Shown here in pieces: positions 17,834-27,204 of a stretch of 64,000 bases of DNA. How positions within the stretch are numbered: the stretch's first letter is position 1; every line of letters starts with the position of its first letter. Where the stretch lies: contig JAAXIY010000043.1 in NCBI GenBank assembly GCA_012270125.1, positions 38,664 through 102,663 of the forward strand, read 5' to 3'. The stretch is from Paracoccaceae bacterium (lineage in GTDB: Bacteria > Pseudomonadota > Alphaproteobacteria > Rhodobacterales > Rhodobacteraceae). Under the pieces are notes generated by a model. The model was not told the DNA's origin, made no database searches, and saw only the letters and a program-made list of their open reading frames with translations. Position numbers and translations under genes: made by a program.

Positions 17834-18991
17834 TTAATTTAAAAGTTCTGTAAGAACAGAGTTTAAAACTTTTCTTCCAGAATTAGTTGTGGCTATGTAT
17901 CCGTCTTTCTCTTCGATGAGATTTAAGTCCTTCAAAAAATTAAGTTTTGTTTTAGAGAAAGCAGAACCTGATAAGTTTTTGAACCTTTGATAATTAATTC
18001 CTTCCTTCAATCTTAAGCCCATCATAACAAATTCGGCAGCCTGCTGTTGATCTGTTAACACAACAGAATTTGACTCTCCTGATCCATCACATTCTACCTT
18101 TTTAAGCCAAGCTTCTGGCGACAGGACTGTCTCGGTAGCGTATTTTTTTCCATCAATAGTAAGACGACCATGAGCACCTGGTCCTATTCCAATGTAGTCT
18201 CCATAGCGCCAGTAAATGAGATTATGTATGCTTTCGTAGCCTTGGTGAGCATAATTAGATACCTCATAAGATACGAGTCCGCGATCTTCACATAAGCTTA
18301 AAGTCAGATCATACATATCTGCAGAAGTATCATCATTAGGTAAGCCTTTTAACAAACCCCGATTGTAACGGTCGCCAAATGCTGTTCCCTGTTCAATAGT
18401 TAATTGATATAAAGACATATGGCTTGCCTCTAAGCTCAAGGCTAAGCTTAATTCTTTTTCCCACTGATTAATATTCTGGTTTTGTCTTGCATAAATTAAA
18501 TCAAAGCTTACGGCTTTGAAGTTTTGTCGAGCTATTTCAAAAGCAGCTAGTGCTTCCTCAACAGTATGAGTTCGGCCTAGGGCTTTTAAGTCTTTTGTAT
18601 TGAGAGACTGAATTCCCATAGACGTGCGATTAACACCGGCTTCTTTATATGCTTTAAAATTTTTAGCATCGACTGAACCTGGGTTTGCTTCTAATGTAAC
18701 CTCAAAGTTATTTTTTGTTTTCCAATGTTTTTGGATTTCGTTTAATACATCACCAATAATTGACGGCTCGATGAGGCTTGGTGTGCCGCCCCCAAAGAAA
18801 ACAGAATTTAATATTCGGTTGGACGTTTTTTCTGAGACTCTCTTTATCTCATTCAAATAAGCCTTAAGCCATTGTTTTTGATTAATATTACTTCTAACAT
18901 GACTGTTGAAATCGCAGTAAGGACATTTTGCTGTGCAGAAGGGCCAATGGATATAAATCCCAAACCCACCATTTTCCCAGTCCTCAGTCAA
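17834..18991 (-). CDS. hemW: Haem chaperone / radical SAM protein HemW
   Basis: HemW (formerly called HemN-like coproporphyrinogen dehydrogenase) inserts or carries haem. The 385-residue radical SAM protein has the cluster motif C19-x3-C23-x2-C26 in HWPFCTAKCPYCDF, FFGGGTPSLIEP near 64 and GIQSLNTKDLKALGRTH near 125. GDYIGIGPGAHGRL near 268 is a HemW signature. The only in-frame start before the cluster is TTG at 18991, inside the end of rdgB (8-nt overlap). Its ribosome site is weak. It is the last gene of rph-rdgB-hemW. Confidence 0.93.
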   Translation of the reverse strand: MTEDWENGGFGIYIHWPFCTAKCPYCDFNSHVRSNINQKQWLKAYLNEIKRVSEKTSNRILNSVFFGGGTPSLIEPSIIGDVLNEIQKHWKTKNNFEVTLEANPGSVDAKNFKAYKEAGVNRTSMGIQSLNTKDLKALGRTHTVEEALAAFEIARQNFKAVSFDLIYARQNQNINQWEKELSLALSLEASHMSLYQLTIEQGTAFGDRYNRGLLKGLPNDDTSADMYDLTLSLCEDRGLVSYEVSNYAHQGYESIHNLIYWRYGDYIGIGPGAHGRLTIDGKKYATETVLSPEAWLKKVECDGSGESNSVVLTDQQQAAEFVMMGLRLKEGINYQRFKNLSGSAFSKTKLNFLKDLNLIEEKDGYIATTNSGRKVLNSVLTELLN

Positions 18992-19595
18992 AACAAGCTC
19001 TGGCTAGTTTTTTAAAGGCAACAGATCGATGGCTTATCCTATTTTTATCTTCGAAACTCATTTCTCCACAGGTAATGCTATATCCCTCAGGTTGAAAAAT
19101 TGGATCATAACCATGACCGTCCAAACCTCGTGGTGGCCAAACAACCTGACCATCCAGGGTTCCCTCAAACACTTCGTCATGGCCATCTGGCCAAGCTAAA
19201 ACTAAGGTACATCTAAACTGGGCTTTTCTCGGATAGGGTGCGGATTTTTCCTCTAAAGCTCGATATGTTTTTTCCATCGCAACGAAAAAATCTCTACCGG
19301 CCGGCGTTTCAGCCCAATCAGCAGTATACACCCCTGGTGATCCGTTTAGAGCGTCAATAGTAATACCACTATCGTCAGCAAGAGCAGGTAGGTTGGTAAT
19401 TTTTGATGCTGAATGCGCTTTTATGCGCGCATTTCCAATAAAAGTATCCTCTGTTTCCTTGGGTTCTGGTAGATCAAGTGATTTACTACTTAGAATTTTA
19501 ACTGACTTATTTGCAAACAGTGCACGTACTTCTTCTAATTTTCCCTCATTATGAGTAGCAACCACTAATTTTTCCCCATGAAACTTTCGCATCAA
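18984..19595 (-). CDS. rdgB: RdgB/HAM1 family XTP/dITP pyrophosphatase
   Basis: RdgB removes inosine and xanthosine triphosphates from the nucleotide pool. The 203-residue protein shows [17 protein letters not shown] near residue 10, [27 protein letters not shown] near 70, and [21 protein letters not shown] near 158. All are family landmarks. It overlaps rph by 4 nt and hemW by 8 nt. Confidence 0.97.
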   Translation of the reverse strand: MMRKFHGEKLVVATHNEGKLEEVRALFANKSVKILSSKSLDLPEPKETEDTFIGNARIKAHSASKITNLPALADDSGITIDALNGSPGVYTADWAETPAGRDFFVAMEKTYRALEEKSAPYPRKAQFRCTLVLAWPDGHDEVFEGTLDGQVVWPPRGLDGHGYDPIFQPEGYSITCGEMSFEDKNRISHRSVAFKKLARACFD

Positions 19596-20305
19596 TGTCT
19601 GGCTGCCCTTTGTATGTCAAAGAGTTCTGAGGTACCCTTTTCTGCCAAATCTATTAGGCTATTTAGCTGATCTCTAGAATATGTGGCGCTCTCGGCGCTT
19701 ATTTGGGTTTCTATCAAATTACCGTTTTCAAGCATAATAAAGTTTCCATCCACGCCTGCTTCACTATCTTCAGAGTAATCAAGATCTAAAACAGGTTGTC
19801 CTGCATAAATACCACAACTAACAGCTGCAACTGGCGAAACCAAAGGGTCAGTTAGAATTATGTTAGAGTCCATAAGATTATCTATAGCAAGCCGTAGTGC
19901 CATCCAGCCTCCTGTTATGGAAGCACAGCGCGTGCCACCATCAGCTTGTATAACATCACAGTCGATAGTTATCTGTCTTTCGCCAAGTGAAAGCCTATCA
20001 ACGCCAGCCCTCAAAGACCTTCCGATCAGCCTTTGGATTTCTACAGTTCGGCCACCCTGCTTGCCAGAAGCCGCTTCTCTTCGCATTCTTGAGCCAGTTG
20101 ACCTTGGTAGCATTCCATATTCTGCTGTAACCCACCCCAGTCCAGACCCCTTGATAAATGGAGGTACCCTGTCTTCTACGGTAGCAGTACATATAACATG
20201 GGTATTACCCATTTTAATTAAGCAGCTACCTTCAGCATGCATAGTAATATTAGTTTCTATTGAGACGTTTCTTAACTCGTCTAACTTTCGACCAGATGGG
20301 CGCAT
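19592..20305 (-). CDS. rph: Ribonuclease PH
   Basis: RNase PH is a phosphate-dependent 3'-5' exoribonuclease that trims tRNA 3' ends. The 237-residue product begins [20 protein letters not shown] and has [20 protein letters not shown] near 72. [25 protein letters not shown] near 106 includes the metal/phosphate-site aspartates. It is the first gene of a leftward trio with rdgB and hemW and is divergent from hrcA. Confidence 0.97.
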   Translation of the reverse strand: MRPSGRKLDELRNVSIETNITMHAEGSCLIKMGNTHVICTATVEDRVPPFIKGSGLGWVTAEYGMLPRSTGSRMRREAASGKQGGRTVEIQRLIGRSLRAGVDRLSLGERQITIDCDVIQADGGTRCASITGGWMALRLAIDNLMDSNIILTDPLVSPVAAVSCGIYAGQPVLDLDYSEDSEAGVDGNFIMLENGNLIETQISAESATYSRDQLNSLIDLAEKGTSELFDIQRAARH

Positions 20306-20417
20306 TTTAAATCCTTTCAGCTTTAATTTGGGAATACAGCTCGATTAAGTGAATTTGCAACCCTGTTTGAAGTTTTTCAGTAGGCTAAATGAAATATATA
20401 AGCTAAAACACGTCGCG

Positions 20418-21488
20418 ATGATTGAAAAAAAAGAAATCCTTGAAGAAATGAATAATCGCTCGCGCGAAGTTTTCCGCCGAGTGGTAGAGGGTTATTTGAG
20501 CGATGGAGAGCCTGTTGGCTCTAGAACGCTATCTCGTGATTTTAGCGAAGATATTTCTGCGGCAACAATTAGAAACGTAATGCAAGATTTAGAGTTCTTG
20601 GGCCTTTTAGGAAGCCCACATACCAGTGCTGGTAGAATACCCACCCAGTTGGGCTTGCGCATGTTTGTTGACGGTATTTTGGAAGTGTCCGAGGTTGATA
20701 AAAATGATCGAAAAAAAATTGATAAGATAGTTTCAGATGAAACCAATCAAGTCGAAAATATATTGGACGACATTTCCACTACATTGTCCGGCGTGACACA
20801 AGGCGCCTCGCTGGTTTTGACCCCAAAACGCGAGGCCCCGATCAAGCATGTGGAGTTTTTACCGCTCTCGGCTAATCAAGCTTTAGTTGTTTTGGTTTTT
20901 GCAGATGGACATGTTGAAAATAGACTATTCAAGCCTCCACCAGGTCAAACACCCAGCTCTATGAAGGAAGCAGCAAATTTTTTGAATGCAATCATGGAAG
21001 GAAATACGCTTAGTGAAGCTAAAAAGCTTATCAAGAATGAAATTGATTATCGCCGCCAAGAGCTTGATACTTTGGCTCGTGACTTAGTACAGAGCGGTTT
21101 GGCTCTTTGGGAAGATACAGAAGAGCGTCACGAACGTTTAATTGTAAAAGGAAGATCAAATCTTCTAAGTGAGTCTGCACAACAAGAAGACTTAGATAGG
21201 ATAAAAAATCTATTTGACGATTTGGAGCGAAAGCGCGATATAGCAGACTTCTTGGAGCTTACTGAAAAGGGTGAAGGGGTAAGAATTTTTATAGGGTCCG
21301 AAAATAAACTTTTTTCTCTGACGGGTTCATCTTTAGTTGTTTCTCCCTATATGAATTCTGATCGTAAGATTATTGGTGCTGTAGGAGTAATAGGGCCAAC
21401 AAGATTAAATTATGGGCGAATAGTTCCTGTTGTGGATTATACAGCCCAACTTGTTGGCAAAATGATCTCTGATCGAAATAAGAGGTGA
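20418..21488 (+). CDS. hrcA: Heat-inducible transcription repressor HrcA
   Basis: HrcA represses class I heat-shock genes by binding CIRCE operators. The 356-residue protein contains the winged-helix N-terminus (MNNRSREVFRRVVEGYLSDGEPVGSRTL, ISAATIRNVMQDLEFLGLL, SPHTSAGRIPTQLGLRMFVD) and the C-terminal GAF-like domain ending in IVPVVDYTAQLVGKMI. The frame is open 69 nt further upstream to a GTG. The ATG at 20418 (MIEKKEILEEMNNRS) best matches relatives, but no start here has a convincing ribosome site. I see no CIRCE inverted repeat in the 112-nt upstream gap. grpE follows 3 nt after the stop. Confidence 0.92.
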   Translation: MIEKKEILEEMNNRSREVFRRVVEGYLSDGEPVGSRTLSRDFSEDISAATIRNVMQDLEFLGLLGSPHTSAGRIPTQLGLRMFVDGILEVSEVDKNDRKKIDKIVSDETNQVENILDDISTTLSGVTQGASLVLTPKREAPIKHVEFLPLSANQALVVLVFADGHVENRLFKPPPGQTPSSMKEAANFLNAIMEGNTLSEAKKLIKNEIDYRRQELDTLARDLVQSGLALWEDTEERHERLIVKGRSNLLSESAQQEDLDRIKNLFDDLERKRDIADFLELTEKGEGVRIFIGSENKLFSLTGSSLVVSPYMNSDRKIIGAVGVIGPTRLNYGRIVPVVDYTAQLVGKMISDRNKR

Positions 21489-21491
21489 CAA

Positions 21492-22052
21492 ATGGCTGAG
21501 CAAAAAAAAGAAGAGTTTTTGGATGAGATAGAAGATTCTGATTTGGATCAGGATGAACTAATAGATATCGATGCAGAAGCAGCTGAGTTAGAAAAGTTAG
21601 ATGAAGTTACTGCTGAAAGAGATGATTATCGCGATAAATTTATGAGGGCGCTAGCTGATGCAGAAAATGCTCGAAAGAGGGCTGATAAAGATCGAAAAGA
21701 AGCAGAAAATTATGGCGGATCAAAGCTAGCACGAGATTTATTGCCAGTTTATGACAATATGAAAAGAGCTGTTGAGTCTATAACCGATGAGCAAAAAGAA
21801 ATTGCCGGTTCGGTTATTGAGGGTGTCGAATTAACTATGAGAGAATTATTAAATGTTTTTTCAAAACATGGTATAAAACCGATTTCTCCCCAGGTTGGAG
21901 ACAAATTTGATCCACAGCTACATGAGGCAATGTTTGAGGCTCCTGTTCCGGGAACTAAATCTGGTGATATTATAGAAGTATCATCTGAAGGTTTTGTTTT
22001 ACATGATCGCTTATTACGGCCTGCTCATGTAGGTGTATCGTCAAATAGCTAA
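21492..22052 (+). CDS. grpE: Nucleotide exchange factor GrpE
   Basis: GrpE promotes ADP release from DnaK. The 186-residue protein has an acidic disordered N-terminus (residues 1-40), a long coiled coil (DKFMRALADAENARKRADKDRKE) and the C-terminal beta domain with GVELTMRELLNVFSKHGIKPI near 113. FDPQLHEAMFEAPVPG follows near 138. It is co-transcribed with hrcA. Its stop overlaps that of the convergent mutS by 4 nt. Confidence 0.96.
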   Translation: MAEQKKEEFLDEIEDSDLDQDELIDIDAEAAELEKLDEVTAERDDYRDKFMRALADAENARKRADKDRKEAENYGGSKLARDLLPVYDNMKRAVESITDEQKEIAGSVIEGVELTMRELLNVFSKHGIKPISPQVGDKFDPQLHEAMFEAPVPGTKSGDIIEVSSEGFVLHDRLLRPAHVGVSSNS

Positions 22053-24673
22053 GATTTTTTTTTATCAACCAGCGCTTCTTTAAGCTCATAAAGAAATTCT
22101 AAGGCATCTCTTGGAGATGTACTGTCTAAATTTATGCCATTGATTTTTTCCTGAAGCTCATCTTTAATATTTGCTTCTGCTTTACCACCATTTGAAAATA
22201 GAGGAAGATCGTTTACTAAACCTTCTAATTTAGTTTGACCTTGGTAATGGTCTGCCTCGAGCTTCTCTAATATTAATTTTGATCTTTTTATTACAGAGTC
22301 AGGTAAACCAGCGAGCTTCGCTACCTGAACACCATAAGACCTATCTGCTGCTCCCTTTTTAACTTCATGTAAAAAAACCACTTCACCTTCCCACTCTTTT
22401 ACAGCAACGGTAGAGTTTTCTAATCGATCCATATCATTAGATAGATACGTTAGTTCATGATAATGCGTAGCAAACAACGCTCTCGCTTTATTTATATCAT
22501 GCAGATGTTCTAATGTAGCCCAGGCGATTGACAAGCCATCATAGGTTGCTGTCCCTCTACCAATCTCATCTAGTATTACAAACGAGTTATGGTCTGCCTG
22601 ATTTAAAATTGATGCTGTTTCCACCATTTCCACCATAAATGTAGACCGCCCTCTCGCTAAATCATCTGATGCACCAACTCGACTAAAAAGCTGTGAGACG
22701 ATGCCTATTTTGGCTGAAGTGGCAGGAACGAAAGAACCGATTTGAGCTAATAAAACAATTAAAGCATTCTGACGTAGAAAAGTTGATTTTCCGGACATGT
22801 TTGGTCCTGTTAGCAAACATATTTTTCCGTCACTTAAATTACACTCATTTGAAATAAATGCTTTACCCTCTTTTTTCAGAGCGTGCTCAACGACTGGATG
22901 TCGTCCGCCAACAATTTCAAAGTCAAGAGAAGTATCGATCTTTGGTTTTACCCAAGATTCAATTTTTGCTAGTTCAGAAAAACAAACGGAGATATCTATT
23001 TCTGACAAAAATTCTGCTATACTGGTGATGTAATTTGCATATTTTAATATGCTTACAGATAAATCCCTAAAGGCTTGCTTTTCTATTTCTAAAGAAGTGT
23101 TAGCAGAATTTAGAATTTTAGTTTCAATTTCAGATAACTCAACGGTTGAAAAGCGAACTTGATTTGCGGTTGTTTGTCTATGGATAAAGGTATCAGACAG
23201 AGGTTGCGACAACATACGTTGAGCATGTGTTGCTGGTGTTTCAATAAAATACCCCAGTACATTATTATGTTTAATTTTGAGAGACTGAATGCCGGAGTTT
23301 TCAATATACTTCATTTGCATTTCTGCTATTATTTTTTTTCCCTCGTTTCTAAGTCTCCGTGCTTCGTCTAATTTGTCATCAAAACCTTCCCTGATAAACC
23401 CACCGTCTCTTGCTAAAATTGGTGGTTCGTCTACTAGAGCCTCATCAAGCAATTCTAAAAGTTTTGTTTGTTCGGGAAAGATAGAAGATTTTTCCCTAAT
23501 AAGTTCGGGTATATCGGACTTTGCAAGTGTTTTTGATACGATCAAAGATTGACGCAATCCTGTTCGAATAGCCACAAGATCTCTAGGGCCAGCTCTATCC
23601 AAAGCTATCCTAGATAAAGACCTGTCTAAATCAGGGACTTTTCGGAGTTCAGATTTAAGGTTAGACGATAAACTTTCATCTCCTATCATAAAGTCAACGC
23701 AAGCTAATCTTTTTTCAATTTCTTCTAATATAGTAGAGGGGGCAGAAATTCTTTTTTCTAATAACCGAGCCCCACCTGAGGTCAATGTATGATCAATTAC
23801 CGAAAGTAGTGAGCCATTTTTGTTACCTGAAGAAAGTCCTCTTGTAAGTTCTAAATTCTTTCGAGTTGCTGTATCTATAGACATATAGGTGTTGTTTAGT
23901 TCGCGCCGTGGTCTGGATAGCAGCGGACTTTTGCCTTTTTGGGTTACTCGTAAATATTCTATAATAGCTCCCATTGAAGATATTTCTGCTCTAGTAAAGC
24001 TTCCCAGACCATCAATGGTTTCAATGCCGAAAGTTTTTTTTATGCGCTCTCTAGCGGAACTACTGTCAAAAGAAGAGCTTCCAAGTTCTGTGACGCTAAT
24101 TCCTAATTCTTCTGCTAGGTTTCTATGTTCTTCAGCTAATTCACTGGACAACAGAATTTCGGTTGGCGAAAGCCTTGCTAATTCAGAGCCCAGCTTTCCT
24201 GACTGTACGCTAGAGATATAAAATGAACCTGTTGAAATATCTACCCATGATATGGAAGCATCGTTTTGTATAACTGAATAAGCGGCTAAGTAATTACTTT
24301 TTCTAGCATCTAATAAATTATCTTCTGTTAAGGTTCCAGGTGTTACGAGCCTAACAACCTCTCTTTTTACCACTGCTTTATAACCTCGTTTTTTTGCCTC
24401 TTCTGGGCTCTCCATTTGTTCACAAATGGCAACTCGAAACCCTTTATTTATTAGAGAAAAAATATAGTTTTCTGCAGAATGGTGAGGAACGCCGCACATC
24501 GGTATATCTTCGTCGTTATGTTTTCCTCGTTTTGTTAAGGCAATATCTAGGGCGCTTGCGGCTATTTTGGCATCTTCAAAAAAAAGTTCGTAGAAATCCC
24601 CCATCCTGTAGAACAGTAAAGCCTCAGAATAGTCTGATTTGATTTCCATATATTGCGACATCATTGGTGTCAC
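22049..24673 (-). CDS. mutS: DNA mismatch repair protein MutS
   Basis: MutS recognises mismatches and starts methyl- or nick-directed repair. In 874 residues: the mismatch-contact motif GDFYELFFEDA near 26, a connector/lever region, Walker A GPNMSGKSTFLRQ near 622, DEIGRGTATYDG near 698 and a helix-turn-helix at LHEVKKGAADRSYGVQVAKLAG near 770. The start is GTG at 24673, backed by GGGAG six bases upstream. It is a full-length MutS1 type. No mutL is nearby. Confidence 0.97.
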   Translation of the reverse strand: MTPMMSQYMEIKSDYSEALLFYRMGDFYELFFEDAKIAASALDIALTKRGKHNDEDIPMCGVPHHSAENYIFSLINKGFRVAICEQMESPEEAKKRGYKAVVKREVVRLVTPGTLTEDNLLDARKSNYLAAYSVIQNDASISWVDISTGSFYISSVQSGKLGSELARLSPTEILLSSELAEEHRNLAEELGISVTELGSSSFDSSSARERIKKTFGIETIDGLGSFTRAEISSMGAIIEYLRVTQKGKSPLLSRPRRELNNTYMSIDTATRKNLELTRGLSSGNKNGSLLSVIDHTLTSGGARLLEKRISAPSTILEEIEKRLACVDFMIGDESLSSNLKSELRKVPDLDRSLSRIALDRAGPRDLVAIRTGLRQSLIVSKTLAKSDIPELIREKSSIFPEQTKLLELLDEALVDEPPILARDGGFIREGFDDKLDEARRLRNEGKKIIAEMQMKYIENSGIQSLKIKHNNVLGYFIETPATHAQRMLSQPLSDTFIHRQTTANQVRFSTVELSEIETKILNSANTSLEIEKQAFRDLSVSILKYANYITSIAEFLSEIDISVCFSELAKIESWVKPKIDTSLDFEIVGGRHPVVEHALKKEGKAFISNECNLSDGKICLLTGPNMSGKSTFLRQNALIVLLAQIGSFVPATSAKIGIVSQLFSRVGASDDLARGRSTFMVEMVETASILNQADHNSFVILDEIGRGTATYDGLSIAWATLEHLHDINKARALFATHYHELTYLSNDMDRLENSTVAVKEWEGEVVFLHEVKKGAADRSYGVQVAKLAGLPDSVIKRSKLILEKLEADHYQGQTKLEGLVNDLPLFSNGGKAEANIKDELQEKINGINLDSTSPRDALEFLYELKEALVDKKKS

Positions 24674-24783
24674 GATAGTCTCCCAAAGCCTTAAATTAGC
24701 ATAACATTAGTCTGGTTTGGTAAAGCTCAAAAACCCTTTCTCTTCAATTCTTAATTTAATTAAAATTAACTTGTGGAGAGTTA

Positions 24784-25440
24784 TCAGTTCAAAAAAGCCT
24801 CTTTTCCCCAAAGTTCAATAAGGCGTTCATCTCTTCCACAAGCTTTACGATATCTTTTGTAAGCATTTTTTTGTTGGATGGGACCAAATCTAGTCAGCAA
24901 TAGATTTTCTCCCTTATAATAATCTTGGTGATAATCTTCAGCTACAAAAAATTCACTAATTTTTAGTATTGGCGTAACTATCTTTTTACCTAAAGCAGCT
25001 TCTGCCTCAATGAGAGCTCTCTCTGCTGTTAAAGTTTGGCTTGGTTTTGCAAAAATAGCTGACTTATAGCTATCTCCACGATCACAAAATTGACCGCCAG
25101 CGTCTGTTGGGTCTATAGACCTAAAAAACATATTTAATATGTCCTTTGTTGAAACTACCCCAGGATCAAAGTGAATGATGACAGCCTCATAATGTCCTGT
25201 GCCACCTTTTACTACCTGCTTGTAGGTTGGGTTTTTAACAAAACCACCAGTGTAGCCTGAAATGACCTCACTAACACCATTAACTTTTTCAAAGTCTGCT
25301 TCTACACACCAAAAACAACCGCCAGCTAAAATTATGGAGTCTTTTGATTGCGCGTTCAGTTTAAGGCTTCCGAATATAGGGCTAGTTTGTGTCGTAAGTA
25401 TTAAAAACAGAACAACGATGATTTTTATTTTAAAATACAT
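24784..25440 (-). CDS. msrA: Peptide-methionine (S)-S-oxide reductase, probably exported
   Basis: MsrA repairs methionine S-sulfoxide. The 218-residue protein has the active site GGCFWCVEADFEKVNGV near residue 40. GYTGGFVKNPTYKQV and HYEAVIIHFDP follow, and EDYHQDY is at about 172. Ahead of the catalytic domain is a hydrophobic N-terminus (KIIVVLFLILTTQTSPIFG) that looks like a signal peptide, so it probably acts in the periplasm. A resolving-type cysteine occurs near the C-terminus (KACGRDERL). GGAGACC before the ATG is a good ribosome site. It is divergent from the aminotransferase gene; no msrB is adjacent. Confidence 0.94.
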   Translation of the reverse strand: MYFKIKIIVVLFLILTTQTSPIFGSLKLNAQSKDSIILAGGCFWCVEADFEKVNGVSEVISGYTGGFVKNPTYKQVVKGGTGHYEAVIIHFDPGVVSTKDILNMFFRSIDPTDAGGQFCDRGDSYKSAIFAKPSQTLTAERALIEAEAALGKKIVTPILKISEFFVAEDYHQDYYKGENLLLTRFGPIQQKNAYKRYRKACGRDERLIELWGKEAFLN

Positions 25441-25577
25441 AAGGTCTCCCCATCACTATTATCTATAGGCTTAGGGTGAAAAAAGTTTTTGCCAACATAC
25501 AAATTTGCAAATGTTATTATTAAAAATTTCTTGGCTTAAATAAAATTCCCTACTAGCAATGTCCAAAAGGGGTAAAA

Positions 25578-26486
25578 ATGAAGCTAAGCGTCTCTACACA
25601 TCAATCAGAAGAAGATATCAGAAATGAGGATATTTTAATTTATTTGAATGGGAAGATAGTTCCTAAAAATGAAGCAGTGGTGAGTGTTTATGACAGTGGG
25701 TTTATGTTGGGAGACGGTGTTTGGGAAGGTTTGAGATTATACAACAACAAATGGGCCTTCTGTAATGAGCATATCGACAGGCTGTTTGAAGCGGCATTGG
25801 CAATAGACTTAGATATTGGATTGGAAAAATCAGAAGTCATCGAAGCCCTTATGATGACCCAGAAGTCAAACAATATGACAAATGATGCTCACGCTAGACT
25901 TATGATAACAAGAGGCCCTAAAAAGAGACCTTTTCAACACCCAGCCCTATCAATAGATGGCCCTACATTTGTAATTATCATGGAGCATTCCGTTCCAAAA
26001 ATACCAAGACCTATTTCTTTGGCAACTGTACCTCATTTAAGAGGTCTTCCAATGACTCAAGACCCAAAGCTTAACAGCCATTCCAAACTCAACTGCATTT
26101 TAGCTTGCATAGCTGCTGAGAAGGCAGGGGCTGACGAGGCCTTAATGCTGGATATTAATGGTTTCGTGAATACGACGAATGCTTGTAATTTTTTCGTAGT
26201 TAAAAAGGATGAGGTTTGGACGAGCACTGGCGACTATTGCATGAACGGGATTACGCGCCAAAAAGTGATAGATATTTGTCGAGCAGAAAGTATACCCGTC
26301 TACGAGAAGAACTTTTCTTTAGTCGAGGCATATAGTGCTGATGAAGCGTTTCTTACGGGCACTTTTGGGGCACAAACCCCCGTGGGATGTATAGATGGAA
26401 GAACGATAGGCACGGGTGAGTTGGGCCCAACCACAGAACATATCCGCAAGCTTTATAAGTTATTGATTGAAAAAGAGTGTAGATAA
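25578..26486 (+). CDS. Class IV aminotransferase (branched-chain/D-amino-acid aminotransferase-like)
   Basis: This is a fold-type IV PLP enzyme of 302 residues. GDGVWEGLRLY is near 46, NEHIDRLFEAALAI near 63, and the Schiff-base lysine region NSHSKLNCILACIAAEKAGAD near 167. The PLP-phosphate segment DINGFVNTTNACNFFVV is near 197 and TGTFGAQTPVG near 259. The substrate is not determined. The lack of the usual BCAT start and the bacterial partner gene argue for the special branch resembling the C-terminal half of plant BCAT-like fusion proteins. AGGGG is the ribosome site. Its stop shares one base with the start of the next gene (TAATG). Confidence 0.85.
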   Translation: MKLSVSTHQSEEDIRNEDILIYLNGKIVPKNEAVVSVYDSGFMLGDGVWEGLRLYNNKWAFCNEHIDRLFEAALAIDLDIGLEKSEVIEALMMTQKSNNMTNDAHARLMITRGPKKRPFQHPALSIDGPTFVIIMEHSVPKIPRPISLATVPHLRGLPMTQDPKLNSHSKLNCILACIAAEKAGADEALMLDINGFVNTTNACNFFVVKKDEVWTSTGDYCMNGITRQKVIDICRAESIPVYEKNFSLVEAYSADEAFLTGTFGAQTPVGCIDGRTIGTGELGPTTEHIRKLYKLLIEKECR

Positions 26487-27199
26487 TGAACTTAGCGGTT
26501 TGGTCTGGGCCGAGAAATATTTCAACAGCGTTAATGTATTCATTTGGCAATCGTGACGATTTTGAGATAATTGATGAGCCCTTTTATGCTAACTATCTGA
26601 TTGAAACAGGTTTAGATCATCCAATGCGAAAGGAGATTATTCTTTCGCAGCCAGAAAATGTCACCACTGTCATAAATAATTTGACAAAGGACAGATCAAA
26701 CATGGGAAAAAATCTATATCAAAAGCATATGACGCACCATATGGTTAATTCAGTACCCAGGGATTGGTTTAACCAGGTAAAACACGTATTTTTACTCAGA
26801 CATCCAGTACGAGTAATTTCAAGCTTCTCAAAAAAATACAAAAATGTAAGTGAGGATGATATTGGTTTCAAAAAACAGGTAGAACTGTTTTCAGAAATTT
26901 TAAAACGTGGATTGAATCCTATTGTTGTCAATTCTGAAGATATAAGAAAAGAACCTGAAGAGACGCTTACAAAACTATGTGAAAGGCTTAACTTAAGATT
27001 TCAAAAGTCTATGCTATCCTGGCCGATGGGTGGGAATAAGCAAGATGGTGTTTGGGCTTCGCATTGGTATGAGTCAGCACACAAATCAACTGGGTTTTCT
27101 GGTCCAGAAGATATACTTCCCAATTTGGAAGGAGATAACGCAATGCTAGCTGAAGCCTCTCTTCCACTTTACCGTTCTTTATTGAAATTTGCCATCTGA
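26486..27199 (+). CDS. Sulfotransferase-like P-loop protein paired with the class IV aminotransferase
   Basis: The 237-residue protein begins MNLAVWSGPRNISTALMYSF, where SGPRNISTAL is the PAPS 5'-phosphosulfate-type P-loop of sulfotransferases. EIIDEPFYANYL and HVFLLRHPVRVISSF (3'-phosphate-like RxPxxxxxS) follow. A WPMGGNKQDGVWASHWYESAHKS segment near residue 176 is distinctive. Real sulfotransferase activity is uncertain: relatives may be nucleotide-binding regulators. It is translationally coupled to the aminotransferase and followed 6 nt later by the FAH gene. Confidence 0.75.
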   Translation: MNLAVWSGPRNISTALMYSFGNRDDFEIIDEPFYANYLIETGLDHPMRKEIILSQPENVTTVINNLTKDRSNMGKNLYQKHMTHHMVNSVPRDWFNQVKHVFLLRHPVRVISSFSKKYKNVSEDDIGFKKQVELFSEILKRGLNPIVVNSEDIRKEPEETLTKLCERLNLRFQKSMLSWPMGGNKQDGVWASHWYESAHKSTGFSGPEDILPNLEGDNAMLAEASLPLYRSLLKFAI

Positions 27200-27204
27200 T
27201 AAAA

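Noticed and set aside
20306-20417. Possible CIRCE operator before hrcA
   Set aside because: No TTAGCACTC-N9-GAGTGCTAA or close inverted repeat is present in the gap.
22797-24642. Several open frames on the forward strand within mutS
   Set aside because: They lie fully antisense to a complete MutS with all motifs; their products are low-complexity shadows.
25578-26486. Calling the class IV aminotransferase IlvE
   Set aside because: The protein shares the fold, but its partner gene and plant-fusion resemblance suggest a separate branch; substrate not established.
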